DNA of 64,000 bases from CAYGYG01 sp964354155. GTDB taxonomy: Bacteria > Hydrothermota > Tepidihabitantia > SM23-42 > CAYGYG01. Where the stretch lies: assembly GCA_964354155.1 (NCBI GenBank), contig CAYGYG010000009.1, positions 46,134 to 110,133 on the forward strand, in the 5' to 3' direction. Below are positions 56,278-64,000 of the stretch, in pieces (the stretch's first letter is position 1; each line of letters begins with the position of its first letter). The position numbers and the translations under genes are program-made. The notes beneath the pieces were generated by a model. That model had not been told where the DNA came from. It saw nothing but the letters and a program-made list of their open reading frames with translations, and made no database searches.

Positions 56278-57159
56278 ATGAATTGGCTGTACATCGTTAT
56301 GAGCATCCTGGTTTTTCTCTTCTTGGTCGGTATCCGGATCGTCCGGCCCATGTACCGGGGTCTGATTGAAAGGCTGGGCAAATACCGGCGCTTTGCCAAG
56401 CCCGGATTTCATTGGGTTATCCCCATTATCGAACACATGTATCGAGTCAACATAACCGAGCAAATGGTCGATGCCGAGCCCCAGGAGATCATCACCAATG
56501 ACAATTTGAATGCCCGGGTCGATGCCCAGGTTTACTTCAAGGTCAAGCCGGATGAAGAGAGCGTCAAAAGCTCACAATACAATGTAAATAACTACAAGTG
56601 GCAGATCGTCAATCTTGCCCGGACTACACTGCGGAACATTATCGGCACGCTTACCCTGAAGTCGGCCAACAGCGAACGAGGCAAGATCAATTCTGAATTG
56701 CACAACACGCTGCGCGACGAAACCCACAGCTGGGGCATCGAGATCGTTCGAACCGAATTGAAGGAGATTGACCCGCCCAAAGACGTTCAAGACACAATGA
56801 ACAAGGTAGTCAAGGCCGAGAATGAGAAAATCGCCGCGATCGACTATGCCACGGCCCGCGAGACCGCCGCCGACGGCGAAAAGCGGGCGAGCATCAAAGA
56901 GGCCGAAGGGATCAGGCAGGCAAGAATACTTGAGGCCCAAGGCGAGGCCGAGGCGATCCGGCTGGTCAACGAAGCGGCGGACAAGTACTTTATCGGGAAT
57001 GCACAACTGTTGAGAAAACTTCAGGCCCTGGAATCATCCCTGGCGAATAATGCGAAGGTAGTGCTGCCGGCGGGTTCGGAACTAGTCAATATTATCGGTG
57101 AAATGGCCGGGGTCGTGCCGTTGGCCAGAAAGCCGAAAGAAAAAGATACGAAGGACTAA
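56278..57159 (+). CDS. SPFH/Band 7 (stomatin/QmcA-like) membrane protein
   Basis: A 293-residue protein with one N-terminal membrane helix (YIVMSILVFLFLVGIRIV), an SPFH domain (RGLIERLGKYRRFAKPGFHW to RTELKEIDPPKDVQDTMNKV), a long coiled coil rich in Ala/Glu (KAENEKIAAIDYATARETAA), and a C-terminal oligomerisation segment. ATG 56278 is seven bases after GGAGG. Members organise membrane microdomains and control FtsH or other proteases. No NfeD partner is adjacent, which argues for the QmcA/slipin branch without NfeD. Confidence 0.92.
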   Translation: MNWLYIVMSILVFLFLVGIRIVRPMYRGLIERLGKYRRFAKPGFHWVIPIIEHMYRVNITEQMVDAEPQEIITNDNLNARVDAQVYFKVKPDEESVKSSQYNVNNYKWQIVNLARTTLRNIIGTLTLKSANSERGKINSELHNTLRDETHSWGIEIVRTELKEIDPPKDVQDTMNKVVKAENEKIAAIDYATARETAADGEKRASIKEAEGIRQARILEAQGEAEAIRLVNEAADKYFIGNAQLLRKLQALESSLANNAKVVLPAGSELVNIIGEMAGVVPLARKPKEKDTKD

Positions 57160-57219
57160 GCGATAACGAGGTAGTTGCAAGCAAGGGCGAAGCGGCACAT
57201 GGTATGAGCCATTCGTAAG

Positions 57220-58044
57220 ATGAGCAGTTTCAATCCAAAACAGTATTGGGAGAATAGACTGAGCGGCAAGGGTGGGGTGGATCGCGTTGGGTACATTGGA
57301 TTAGGCCGATACTATAATGATTGGCTCTACCGTGTGCAGCGGAGGGTATTTCGTCGTCACGTACGATGCCTGGTCAACGATTACAGCAAGGTTGACGTTC
57401 TTGACATCGGCTCCGGTACCGGATTTTACGTAGATCTCTGGAGATCTCTCGGCGTCAGATCAGTAACCGCAACCGATATCGCCGCCGCGGCCGTTGAGCA
57501 ATTGCAGAGGAAGTTCCCTGGTGTCGAATGTCGTCAATTGGACATCGGCGACGCTTTACCCGAAGGGCATCGCAGTAGTCAATATGATGTCATTTCGGCA
57601 TTTGCCGTGATGTATCACATAATCGACGACAACCGGTACGAGCAGGCGTTTAATAATGTTTTTCAAATGCTGCGCCCCGATGGATTCTTCATTTTTTCGG
57701 AGAACTTCGTCCGCGGCGCAGCAGTTCGCGTCGAACACCAAGTCAGCAGACCATTGAAGGATATCGACACCATTCTAGAAAAGGCCGGTTTCCGGGTGAG
57801 GGTCCGCGTGCCGATGTTTGTCCTCATGAACTATCCGATTGATGCCAAGAGCACTTATGTGAAGTTTCTCTGGGAAAGCATGCTGTGGCCGGTGCGGAGA
57901 TGCCACTTGCTGGGATTTTTTCTAGGCGCAATCTTGTACCCGCTTGAGCTGATGCTGACATCACATTTGCCGGAAGGTCCGTCAACGGAGTTAATGATTT
58001 GTGAGAAGGGGCGGACTGGGGTTACATCTCAGGTCGATGCTTGA
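57220..58044 (+). CDS. Class I SAM-dependent methyltransferase
   Basis: A 274-residue protein with motif I VLDIGSGTGFYVDLWRSLG, motif II acidic residue in TATDIAAAAVEQL, a post-I LDIGDALPEG and motif III-like LRPDGFFIFSENF. The substrate is unknown; the C-terminal 70 residues are hydrophobic (CHLLGFFLGAILYPLELML), suggesting membrane association or a lipid-like acceptor. The ribosome-binding site is weak. Its codon use is less GC-rich than that of neighbours, perhaps a sign of transfer. Confidence 0.85.
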   Translation: MSSFNPKQYWENRLSGKGGVDRVGYIGLGRYYNDWLYRVQRRVFRRHVRCLVNDYSKVDVLDIGSGTGFYVDLWRSLGVRSVTATDIAAAAVEQLQRKFPGVECRQLDIGDALPEGHRSSQYDVISAFAVMYHIIDDNRYEQAFNNVFQMLRPDGFFIFSENFVRGAAVRVEHQVSRPLKDIDTILEKAGFRVRVRVPMFVLMNYPIDAKSTYVKFLWESMLWPVRRCHLLGFFLGAILYPLELMLTSHLPEGPSTELMICEKGRTGVTSQVDA

Positions 58045-58135
58045 GGATTCAAGAATTAGATCTAGCTCGAACGCATTTTGAAGATAATGAGAGCACACTT
58101 TGTTCAAAGCAGAGAAAAAGAGACGGAATCATCGG

Positions 58136-58163
58136 TTGACAAGACATCACCGCTGACCATAAT
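58136..58163 (+). promoter_or_regulatory. Promoter of the second CDF gene
   Basis: TTGACA (58136-58141), 16 bp, CATAAT (58158-58163), 24 bases before ATG 58188. Confidence 0.65.
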
Positions 58164-58187
58164 GGGTGGGCCAAGACCGGAACGTGA

Positions 58188-59126
58188 ATGGAACTTGATA
58201 TATTGAAAACTGCTAACAGTGCGTTGACCGCCAAGCGCCAACAAGAAGCAAGCCGGGTTGTCAATCTTGGGCTGTTGGCGAATGCTGTTCTGGCTTTGGT
58301 CAAGACTGCCGCCGGGATACTCGGCCACAGCCGAGCACTGCTGGCTGATGGCATCAGTTCGGTCTCAGACGTTGTCTATTTCCTGCTGGTGAAGGTGCTG
58401 GTGAAGCTGTCCGGTCAACCGGCTGATGCCGAGCACCCTTATGGACATCACCAACTTGAGAGCATAGCCGCGGTCGTTATTGGCGCCTTTGTGATAACTA
58501 CTGGGGTCGCGATATTCTGGGATTCCATCAATTCGGTCTTTGATCTTCTATCGGGTGCTCAAGATAGGAAGCCGGTTCAGTTCTTCACATTGCTCGTGGC
58601 TCTGGCCACAATTGCGACCAAGATACTTTTGGTATTCAATGCGGCGTCGGTAAGCCGAAAAACAGGGAATATCGCGGTTGCTGCTCTGGCCCGAGACCAT
58701 CGCAACGACATCTTCGCTTCGCTGGGCGCGGCCGTTGGCATCCTGTTGGGCTTAGTGGGTTTGCCCTGGGTTGACCCGCTGGCCGGTGCGCTGGTGGCGA
58801 TTATCGTCGTTAAGACAGGCATTGATATTCTGCGTGAATCCACGGCCGAACTTATGGATACCGTACCCGGCAATGAAATGTCCAATAAGATCAGAGATGT
58901 CATGGCGGGCATCAAAGAAGTCAGAAGCGTAGAAAGCGTCCACACCCACCGATTCGGTCCCTATTATATCGCAAACATAACAATCGGGATTGATGGGTGC
59001 CTTAGCGTTTCTCAAGGAGACAAGATCGCAGATTCAATTGAACGCCGGCTTCATGAAGAAATAGAATTGCTCAGGAGAGTCTATATTCACTACCATCCAG
59101 CGACTACAGTCAAGGGGAAATCATAA
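58188..59126 (+). CDS. Cation diffusion facilitator family transporter (second)
   Basis: A 312-residue exporter. Transport-site motifs: LLADGISSVSDVVYF (helix 2, Asp/Ser/Asp rather than Asp/His/Asp) and ALARDHRNDIFASLG (helix 5), with the loop EHPYGHHQLESIAAV. The cytoplasmic domain is complete (EVRSVESVHTHRFGPYYIAN, RRVYIHYHPA). The DxxSD pattern is found in Mn/Fe-type CDFs, but specificity is inferred only. It has its own promoter. Confidence 0.9.
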   Translation: MELDILKTANSALTAKRQQEASRVVNLGLLANAVLALVKTAAGILGHSRALLADGISSVSDVVYFLLVKVLVKLSGQPADAEHPYGHHQLESIAAVVIGAFVITTGVAIFWDSINSVFDLLSGAQDRKPVQFFTLLVALATIATKILLVFNAASVSRKTGNIAVAALARDHRNDIFASLGAAVGILLGLVGLPWVDPLAGALVAIIVVKTGIDILRESTAELMDTVPGNEMSNKIRDVMAGIKEVRSVESVHTHRFGPYYIANITIGIDGCLSVSQGDKIADSIERRLHEEIELLRRVYIHYHPATTVKGKS

Positions 59127-59143
59127 GGGATGCTTTCGAATCA

Positions 59144-59350
59144 ATGGTTCGCACGCTGCTTGGCGGTCAGGACCCGTGCGTTGAGTATAAGGCGCGGGCG
59201 ATCTTGCTGGATGAGCCCGAAACGACCGCGCGGATAGTCGCCGGGGGCACCTACGCAGACTGGGGCCCGATCGGGAAGCGGTGCGCGAACCCGCTCGTGA
59301 CGATCGATGCGCTCTGGGCGCTCACACGTGCCGGGCCGGCGGTCGAGTGA
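59144..59350 (+). pseudogene. Possible remnant of a prenyltransferase-like repeat protein
   Basis: A 68-codon frame. Its first half (VRTLLGGQDPCVEYKARAIL) and second half (NPLVTIDALWALTRAG) each resemble parts of prenyltransferase/squalene-cyclase-like repeat proteins, normally hundreds of residues apart. The GC content is higher than in flanking genes. It could be an internally deleted relic or a chance frame. Confidence 0.3.
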
Positions 59351-59369
59351 ATTAAGAAAGAAGGTTTGA

Positions 59370-59999
59370 TTGGACATCAAGAGGGTGTTGAACCTGGCCC
59401 TGGTTTTGGCCGTGGTTACCGTTTTCTATAATATCCTGGAAGGATCGGTATCGATATATTTTGGCGTTGCCGATGAGACATTATCGCTGTTCGGCTTTGG
59501 CCTGGATTCCTTCGTTGAGGTGATGTCCGGACTCGGTGTCTGGCACATGATCACACGAATGAGAGGTAACAAATACGAGAACCGAGACCGCTTCGAAAGA
59601 ACTGCGCTAAGGATAACTGGAATAGCGTTCTACATCCTGACGGTGGGACTGCTTGCAACCGTCCTCTATAACGTTTATACCGGGCACCGACCGGAAACGA
59701 CGTTCTGGGGCATCGTGATATCGCTGATCTCGATCGTAACGATGATCGTGCTGATGCTAGCCAAACTGAGTGTTGGCAAGAAGCTGCAGTCAAATGCGAT
59801 CATTGCCGATGCCAACTGCACCAAGACCTGCGTGTTCTTGTCCGTTATCCTCCTTGCGGCGAGCGTCTTGTATGAACTGCTTAAAATCGGATACGTCGAT
59901 TCCGTTGGCGCATTGGGCATTGCCTATTTTGCTTATCGAGAAGGGAAGGAGGCAATGGAAAAATCGAAGAGGAAGGAAGATTGCGACTGCTGTAAGTAG
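59370..59999 (+). CDS. Truncated CDF-like cation transporter with Cys-type site
   Basis: A 209-residue membrane protein resembling only the six-helix part of CDF exporters (LNLALVLAVVTVFYNILEGS, ETLSLFGFGLDSFVEVMSGL). The helix-5 motif that usually reads HxxxD is IIADANCTKTCVFLS, with two cysteines. There is no cytoplasmic domain; the tail ends EDCDCCK. The TTG start at 59370 has AAGAAGG upstream. Cysteine ligands suggest a soft metal such as Zn, Cd, Cu or Hg (inference). Confidence 0.75.
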   Translation: MDIKRVLNLALVLAVVTVFYNILEGSVSIYFGVADETLSLFGFGLDSFVEVMSGLGVWHMITRMRGNKYENRDRFERTALRITGIAFYILTVGLLATVLYNVYTGHRPETTFWGIVISLISIVTMIVLMLAKLSVGKKLQSNAIIADANCTKTCVFLSVILLAASVLYELLKIGYVDSVGALGIAYFAYREGKEAMEKSKRKEDCDCCK

Positions 60000-60033
60000 A
60001 GATGCGGGAGGGAAGGAGGAGAATATCAATTCA

Positions 60034-60062
60034 TTGACGCTCGGCGATTTGTTTGATATACT
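60034..60062 (+). promoter_or_regulatory. Promoter of the DUF401 gene, leaderless
   Basis: TTGACG (60034-60039), 17 bp, TATACT (60057-60062), then six bases to the GTG start at 60069. Confidence 0.6.
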
Positions 60063-60068
60063 CTGAAC

Positions 60069-61280
60069 GTGCTCACTCTGATTCGCATCGTCCTGCTGAT
60101 CGCCTTCCTGGTCGCCCTGATCAGACTGCGTCTCAATCTTGCCCTGGCCCTGATTATCGATTCGATCTGCGCCGGCATTCTCTTCCGCATGAAACTCCTG
60201 GCCTTGGTCAAAGCCTTCCCCTTGACTCTGACTCAGACCACGACGCTGGAGTTTCTGGGCATCATCTACCTGGTTTTGCTCCTGGGCGAGATCCTGCAAG
60301 CCACCGGCAGTCTGACCAGGGTGATTCAGTCGCTCGAGAAGCTCTTCAAGGATTACCGCGTAAGTATTGCCGTGATCCCGGCGCTGATCGGCCTGTTACC
60401 GATGCCGGCCGGTGCCATGCTTTCAGCACCCCTGGTCAAAGAATGCGGTGTCCAGCGAAAGCTATCGGCTGAGATCATGACGCACATCAACTTCTGGTTT
60501 CGGCATGTCTGGGAGTACTTCTGGCCCTTGTATCAGGGGATACTCTTAACCGCGGCCATCTTGAAGGTGTCGATCCGGGATATCATGATCACCCAGGCCC
60601 CGCTGTCGCTTTTTGCCATTGGTGCCGGGATCTTCTTCATGCTGCGGATACCCGGCGAGCGTGAATCCAAGGGCCGCACCGACCTTAAGCAAGTCGGACG
60701 GGTCTTTTTCTACATGTGGCCGGTGCTATTGGTTATCCTTCTGGTCTTGATCATCAAGATGCGGATGGTCTATGCATTGGGAATCAGTGCGTTGGGCGCG
60801 CTGGCCCTATCGGGGATAAGGCTCAAGCCGATGGCCGGGCTCTTCAAGCAGTCATTTTCCATTTCAACACTCGGGGTCATCTACTCGGTGTTTCTGTTCA
60901 AGAACATCACCGAGCTTTCCGGAGCGCTCAAACTGATGCCCGCGATTTCGAGCGGCCCGGCGATTGTGAAGTTGGCGGCAATCTTCATCGCGCCATTCTT
61001 GGTCGGTTTCCTGACCGGGGTCAATTCAGCCTTTGTCGGCATCACCTTTCCGGTCATTGCTCCGCTCATGACCGGCAGTGGCGTGAACCTTAGCTACGTG
61101 ATGTTTGCGTATGCCGGAGGTTTTGCCGGAGTCCTTCTCTCACCAATTCACTTGTGTCTTTGTCTAACCAAGGAATACTACGGCGCCGAATACCCTAAGG
61201 TCTACCGGTACTTGCTGCCTTCGGTGCTGTTCATGCTGGCCGGTTCAGTCTTGCTGCTATTGCTCTATAACCTTAACTAA
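60069..61280 (+). CDS. DUF401 family integral membrane protein (permease-like)
   Basis: A 403-residue, about eleven-helix membrane protein of the DUF401 family, related to the ArsB/NhaD and citrate-type permeases (IT superfamily). Conserved segments: IPALIGLLPMPAGAMLSAPL, INFWFRHVWEYFWPLYQGIL and VGFLTGVNSAFVGITFPVIA. The transported compound is unknown. It starts with GTG, six bases after the -10 box, so the mRNA is probably leaderless. Possibly co-transcribed with the next gene, 10 bp away. Confidence 0.85.
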   Translation: MLTLIRIVLLIAFLVALIRLRLNLALALIIDSICAGILFRMKLLALVKAFPLTLTQTTTLEFLGIIYLVLLLGEILQATGSLTRVIQSLEKLFKDYRVSIAVIPALIGLLPMPAGAMLSAPLVKECGVQRKLSAEIMTHINFWFRHVWEYFWPLYQGILLTAAILKVSIRDIMITQAPLSLFAIGAGIFFMLRIPGERESKGRTDLKQVGRVFFYMWPVLLVILLVLIIKMRMVYALGISALGALALSGIRLKPMAGLFKQSFSISTLGVIYSVFLFKNITELSGALKLMPAISSGPAIVKLAAIFIAPFLVGFLTGVNSAFVGITFPVIAPLMTGSGVNLSYVMFAYAGGFAGVLLSPIHLCLCLTKEYYGAEYPKVYRYLLPSVLFMLAGSVLLLLLYNLN

Positions 61281-61290
61281 GGAGGAATTG

Positions 61291-62169
61291 ATGTTGAAGA
61301 CCTTGATGGTTGGTCCAATCGTTCTCTTGACGGCAGTACTTGCTCTCGGTGCACAGGCCGATGACCGCGGGTGTGGTATCAGTACTAACAACTCTGGTTC
61401 GTCGGTTTTCAATAATGAAGATCGTTGGTATCAAGTCCACGGGACCGTCGAAGGCGGTTTCATCGGTGTCTTGAACCACAAGCTCCAGTTTGGACGAGGT
61501 GGGTCACGGTTCGACTATGTGGCGGACGGCGGCCAGAATGTGCTCTTTCCCTTCCAGCGATATACCGTCGAAGTCGGCATGAAGGATAGACATTGCATGA
61601 TCCTTCTGTATCAGCCGCTCGATGTCCGCACTGAGGCGGTGACCCGGCAGGCTCTGATCGTCTATGATGATACTTTTCCGGCCGGGACACCGATTAAGCT
61701 TAAGTACGGATTCAGCTTCTGGCGCGCCAGTTACCTCTACGATTTCAATGCCGATGATTCAAAAGAGATTGCGGTCGGGCTGTCATTCCAGATCCGCAAT
61801 GCCTCGATCAGCTTTGCCTCCGCCGACGGCCGGCTTCAGAGCATAAACCAGAACATCGGACCGGTACCGATTTTCAAATTTCGCACGCGATTGCCGCTGG
61901 GCCATGACCTGTGGTGGGGTACCGAGATCGATGGGTTCTACGCTTCGGGCAAGTACATAACCGGTAGCGGCAATGACTTTACCGGGGCCATCTACGACGC
62001 TTCACTGCGCCTGGGTGGCGACCTCAGGTATGTTGACCCCTACTTGAATATCAGGTTCATCGGCGGTGGGGCTAACGGTACGGAGGAGGACGATCCGGAT
62101 CCGGGCGATGGATACACGGACAACTGGTTGCATACGGCGCAACTGACAATCGGCATCTGGATCGAGTGA
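61291..62169 (+). CDS. Exported beta-barrel-like protein, unknown function
   Basis: A 292-residue protein with a signal peptide (MLKTLMVGPIVLLTAVLALG, cleavage probably after GAQA). The body alternates hydrophobic and polar residues ending in LHTAQLTIGIWIE, the terminal strand pattern of outer-membrane barrels. AAGGAGG precedes ATG 61291; a TTG one codon earlier is not needed. It is downstream of the DUF401 permease and ends three bases from the convergent threonine synthase. No family recognised (DUF3187-like is possible). Confidence 0.7.
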   Translation: MLKTLMVGPIVLLTAVLALGAQADDRGCGISTNNSGSSVFNNEDRWYQVHGTVEGGFIGVLNHKLQFGRGGSRFDYVADGGQNVLFPFQRYTVEVGMKDRHCMILLYQPLDVRTEAVTRQALIVYDDTFPAGTPIKLKYGFSFWRASYLYDFNADDSKEIAVGLSFQIRNASISFASADGRLQSINQNIGPVPIFKFRTRLPLGHDLWWGTEIDGFYASGKYITGSGNDFTGAIYDASLRLGGDLRYVDPYLNIRFIGGGANGTEEDDPDPGDGYTDNWLHTAQLTIGIWIE

Positions 62170-62172
62170 ATG

Positions 62173-63294
62173 CTAGGTTTGCTTTGTTGCCGACTTGAGG
62201 CCGTGGCCGGTAAAGACCGTGACGATTGTCTCACCAGTAGTCCGGGCGGTATGCAGGTATCGCGTTGTTCCGGCGATGGCCACGGCCGCGGTCGGCTCGA
62301 TATAGAAACCCTGGCGTAGCATTGCCCGCAGGGCGGCTGCAATCTCTTCTTCAGTTACCGCAAGGAATATTCCGACGGTTGACTGGACCGCCTTGATGAT
62401 CTGTCGACCGCGGGTCGGCGCATTAATCGCAATGCCTTCGGCGATGGTCGACTTCTTCTTGACCACCGGCACAATCATGAGGTTCTCGCGAAATGCTTTG
62501 ACCAAAGGAGCGCAATTACGCGCTTGCACCGCGACGATTCTCGGCAACCGCGCGATTAGCCGGTTGCGGTGCAATTCATTGAATCCAATGTAGGCGCCAA
62601 GCACCAGGGTGCCGTTGCCCGCCGGCAGAATCAGTGCATCGGGTGCCCGCCCGCCGAGCTGCTCCCATATTTCAAAGGCAAGGGTTTTCGTGCCCTGGAA
62701 GAAGAACGGATTCCAGTAGTGGCTGGCATAATAGGTGCGACGGGCAGCCTCAAGAGCCGCGGCTGCGGTGGCCTCGCGGGAGCCACTGATCTTGATGACC
62801 TTGGCGCCGTAGGCGATGACCTGAACTAGCTTGGCCGGGCTGATGTCGGCTGGTACAAATACCGTGCATTGAATGCCGGCTCGCGCACAGTAGGCGGCAA
62901 CGGCACACCCGGCATTGCCGCTGGAATCGATGATAACCCTTTTGATGCCCAATTCCTTAACCTTGCTGACCAGAACCGAAGCACCCCGGTCTTTGAACGA
63001 ACCGGTGGGCATGAGTTGGTCCTGTTTGACCAGGACCGATTTTGTGCCAATGCGAACCGGGATGATGGGAGTCATACCCTCGCCGAGCGAAACGATGCTG
63101 GAGTCGTTACGCATTGGTATTGACCGGCGATATCGCCATAAGGTCGGCGTGCGCCGGGTCAGCTGGGCTGGTGTCAGGCCTTGGGCGAGCTCGATGTTGA
63201 GCACTCCGCCGCACGCGCAGCGCCAGATCGGTTCATCAAGCGAGTACTGCTCGGTGCACGAAGCGCATTTCAGATACCCTGATGTTGTGCGCAC
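62173..63294 (-). CDS. thrC: Threonine synthase
   Basis: A 373-residue PLP-dependent fold type II enzyme that converts O-phosphohomoserine to threonine. A zinc-ribbon-like N-terminus (CASCTEQYSLDEPIWRCACG) is typical of the ThrC branch with a short N-domain. The PLP lysine is in MPTGSFKDRGASVLVSK and the phosphate loop in DSSGNAGCAVAAYCARAG. I start it at GTG 63294 (VRTTSGYLKCASC) because it lies six bases after the -10 box; the frame's earlier GTG contains that box. Diaminopropionate or cystathionine activities are less likely. Confidence 0.9.
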   Translation of the reverse strand: MRTTSGYLKCASCTEQYSLDEPIWRCACGGVLNIELAQGLTPAQLTRRTPTLWRYRRSIPMRNDSSIVSLGEGMTPIIPVRIGTKSVLVKQDQLMPTGSFKDRGASVLVSKVKELGIKRVIIDSSGNAGCAVAAYCARAGIQCTVFVPADISPAKLVQVIAYGAKVIKISGSREATAAAALEAARRTYYASHYWNPFFFQGTKTLAFEIWEQLGGRAPDALILPAGNGTLVLGAYIGFNELHRNRLIARLPRIVAVQARNCAPLVKAFRENLMIVPVVKKKSTIAEGIAINAPTRGRQIIKAVQSTVGIFLAVTEEEIAAALRAMLRQGFYIEPTAAVAIAGTTRYLHTARTTGETIVTVFTGHGLKSATKQT

Positions 63295-63300
63295 GAGTCG

Positions 63301-63328
63301 ATTATACACGATTGCCGTCGGGAATCAA
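63301..63328 (-). promoter_or_regulatory. thrC promoter, leaderless
   Basis: Minus strand TTGATT (63328-63323), 16 bp, TATAAT (63306-63301), six bases to GTG 63294. Confidence 0.65.
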
Positions 63329-63419
63329 CTCTGAACAATGCTACGAGGGTTGTTACTTGGGGATACCGGGGTGGCGACATCGTTGCGGATTTCCCGCTTT
63401 GACGGTCGAAATCGGGTTT

Positions 63420-64000
63420 TCAGTTCGTCAGTGCGTAGAGAACGATATTTATCCCCATCTTCAAAGCCGCTTCACGCTTTTCGGGCGGATCCTTGTGCAC
63501 GTCCGGGTCATCCCAGCCATCACCCAGGTCAGACTCATAGGCGTAGAAGACAACCAGCCTTCCGGCATAGAAGATGCCGAAACCTTGCGGCGGCTTGTTG
63601 TCGTGTTCGTGGATCTTGGGCAGGCCGTTTGGAAAATCGTATAAGGTATGATAAATCGGGTGAGAAAAAGGCAGTTCAACCAGGTCACAATCAGGGAAGA
63701 CCTTGGCGATTTCGCGGCGGAAGGACTTGTCCAGGCCGTAATCGTCGTTGACCAGGAGGAATCCTCCGTTGATAAGAAAGCGCCGGAGCATCGTCACTTC
63801 ATCATCATTCAAGGCGATGTTGCCGTGACCGTTGATGTACAGGAAATCGTAGTCAAAAAGCACCGGGTCGACTAGGCTCAGTTCGACCTCGCGCGCCGCA
63901 GTCTTGATCGTTGTCCGTTCCCGGACGGCACGCAATAGATTGGGCAGCGACGTGGGTCCGTTGTACCAGTCGCCGCCTCCGCCGTACTTGACCCGGACGA
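63420..64000 (-). CDS. DUF4159 domain protein, N-terminus beyond the window
   Basis: The frame is open to the right edge, where it reads VRVKYGGGGDWYNGPTSLPN before the first internal Met, so at least 193 residues are present and the start lies outside. DUF4159 features: FLYINGHGNIALNDDEVTML, RRFLINGGFLLVNDDYGLDK, SHPIYHTLYDFPNGLPKIHE and GRLVVFYAYESDLGDGWDDP. DUF4159 proteins are usually exported and lie near MoxR/BatA-type gene sets; the glutamine-amidotransferase-like fold lacks a known function. Confidence 0.85.
   Translation of the reverse strand, partial: VRVKYGGGGDWYNGPTSLPNLLRAVRERTTIKTAAREVELSLVDPVLFDYDFLYINGHGNIALNDDEVTMLRRFLINGGFLLVNDDYGLDKSFRREIAKVFPDCDLVELPFSHPIYHTLYDFPNGLPKIHEHDNKPPQGFGIFYAGRLVVFYAYESDLGDGWDDPDVHKDPPEKREAALKMGINIVLYALTN

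Noticed and set aside
1..64000. tRNA or rRNA genes
   Set aside because: I saw no convincing tRNA-like or rRNA-like stretch when reading the intergenic regions; a covariance search would be needed to exclude one.

Overview
The window looks like a chromosomal segment of an uncultured, diderm (Gram-negative-type) anaerobic bacterium with moderate-to-high GC and mostly compact operons. Two Tol/Exb/TonB energy-transduction clusters, lipoproteins and predicted outer-membrane barrels argue for an outer membrane. A membrane-bound [NiFe]-hydrogenase, a heterodisulfide-reductase-like HdrABC set, ThiC, and the absence here of respiratory oxidases or NuoEFG argue for an H2-linked anaerobic metabolism. 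The lineage is my inference only (something like a WOR-3/Stahlbacteria or other FCB-related candidate phylum); no rRNA is present to test it.

Layout. 1-0.9 kb: end of a TrkA-type K+ regulator and a PtsN-like EIIA. 1-7.3 kb: PstS-like lipoprotein, TPR protein, MotA/TolQ channel, two ExbD and two TonB paralogues. 7.4-13.8 kb (minus): complete F1Fo ATP synthase atpBEFHAGDC with an H+-type c subunit. 13.8-18.4 kb: HycI-type hydrogenase protease, small membrane protein, YjbQ, a histidine-ammonia-lyase-family enzyme with a Cys-type MIO triad, two membrane proteins. 18.6-28.4 kb (minus): eleven-gene complex-I-like operon (M-L-N-J-K-A-B-C-D-H-I equivalents) whose D-type subunit keeps all four [NiFe] cysteines, so it is a group 4 hydrogenase rather than a NADH dehydrogenase. 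28.5-34.9 kb: deoC, yceD, topA / mnmG (divergent), site-2-protease-like peptidase. 34.9-38 kb: Spy-like periplasmic protein, anti-sigma and ECF sigma factor, CDF exporter. 38.2-44.4 kb: hdrA(-mvhD fusion)BC divergent from thiC, a tandem structured repeat array, and an Lrp/AsnC-like protein. 44.5-50.8 kb (minus): second TolQ-ExbD-TonB operon with barrel/TPR, TIM-barrel, TPR-zinc-ribbon and DUF4388 proteins. 51-55.9 kb (minus): lipoprotein; gapA-pgk-tpiA-secG-rplU-rpmA. 56-64 kb: SRP-like RNA candidate, SPFH protein, methyltransferase, two CDF-like transporters, DUF401 permease, an exported barrel, threonine synthase and a truncated DUF4159 gene.

How it fits together (inference). The membrane hydrogenase, carrying three antiporter-like pump subunits, could conserve energy as an ion gradient used by the ATP synthase and by the two Tol/TonB systems. 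HycI would mature its large subunit. HdrABC with a fused MvhD domain could exchange electrons between ferredoxin, H2 and thiol/disulfide couples. The gapA operon supplies lower glycolysis.

Three non-coding themes stand out. Promoters are near-consensus TTGACA/TATAAT with a strikingly regular 16-bp spacer, and several place the start codon exactly where transcription should begin (leaderless mRNAs). A four-to-five-unit, ~70-nt tandem array of hairpin-forming repeats lies between thiC and the Lrp-like gene. Several palindromic, MITE-like repeats sit between genes, two inside or beside the hydrogenase operon and one supplying the stop codon of the anti-sigma gene.
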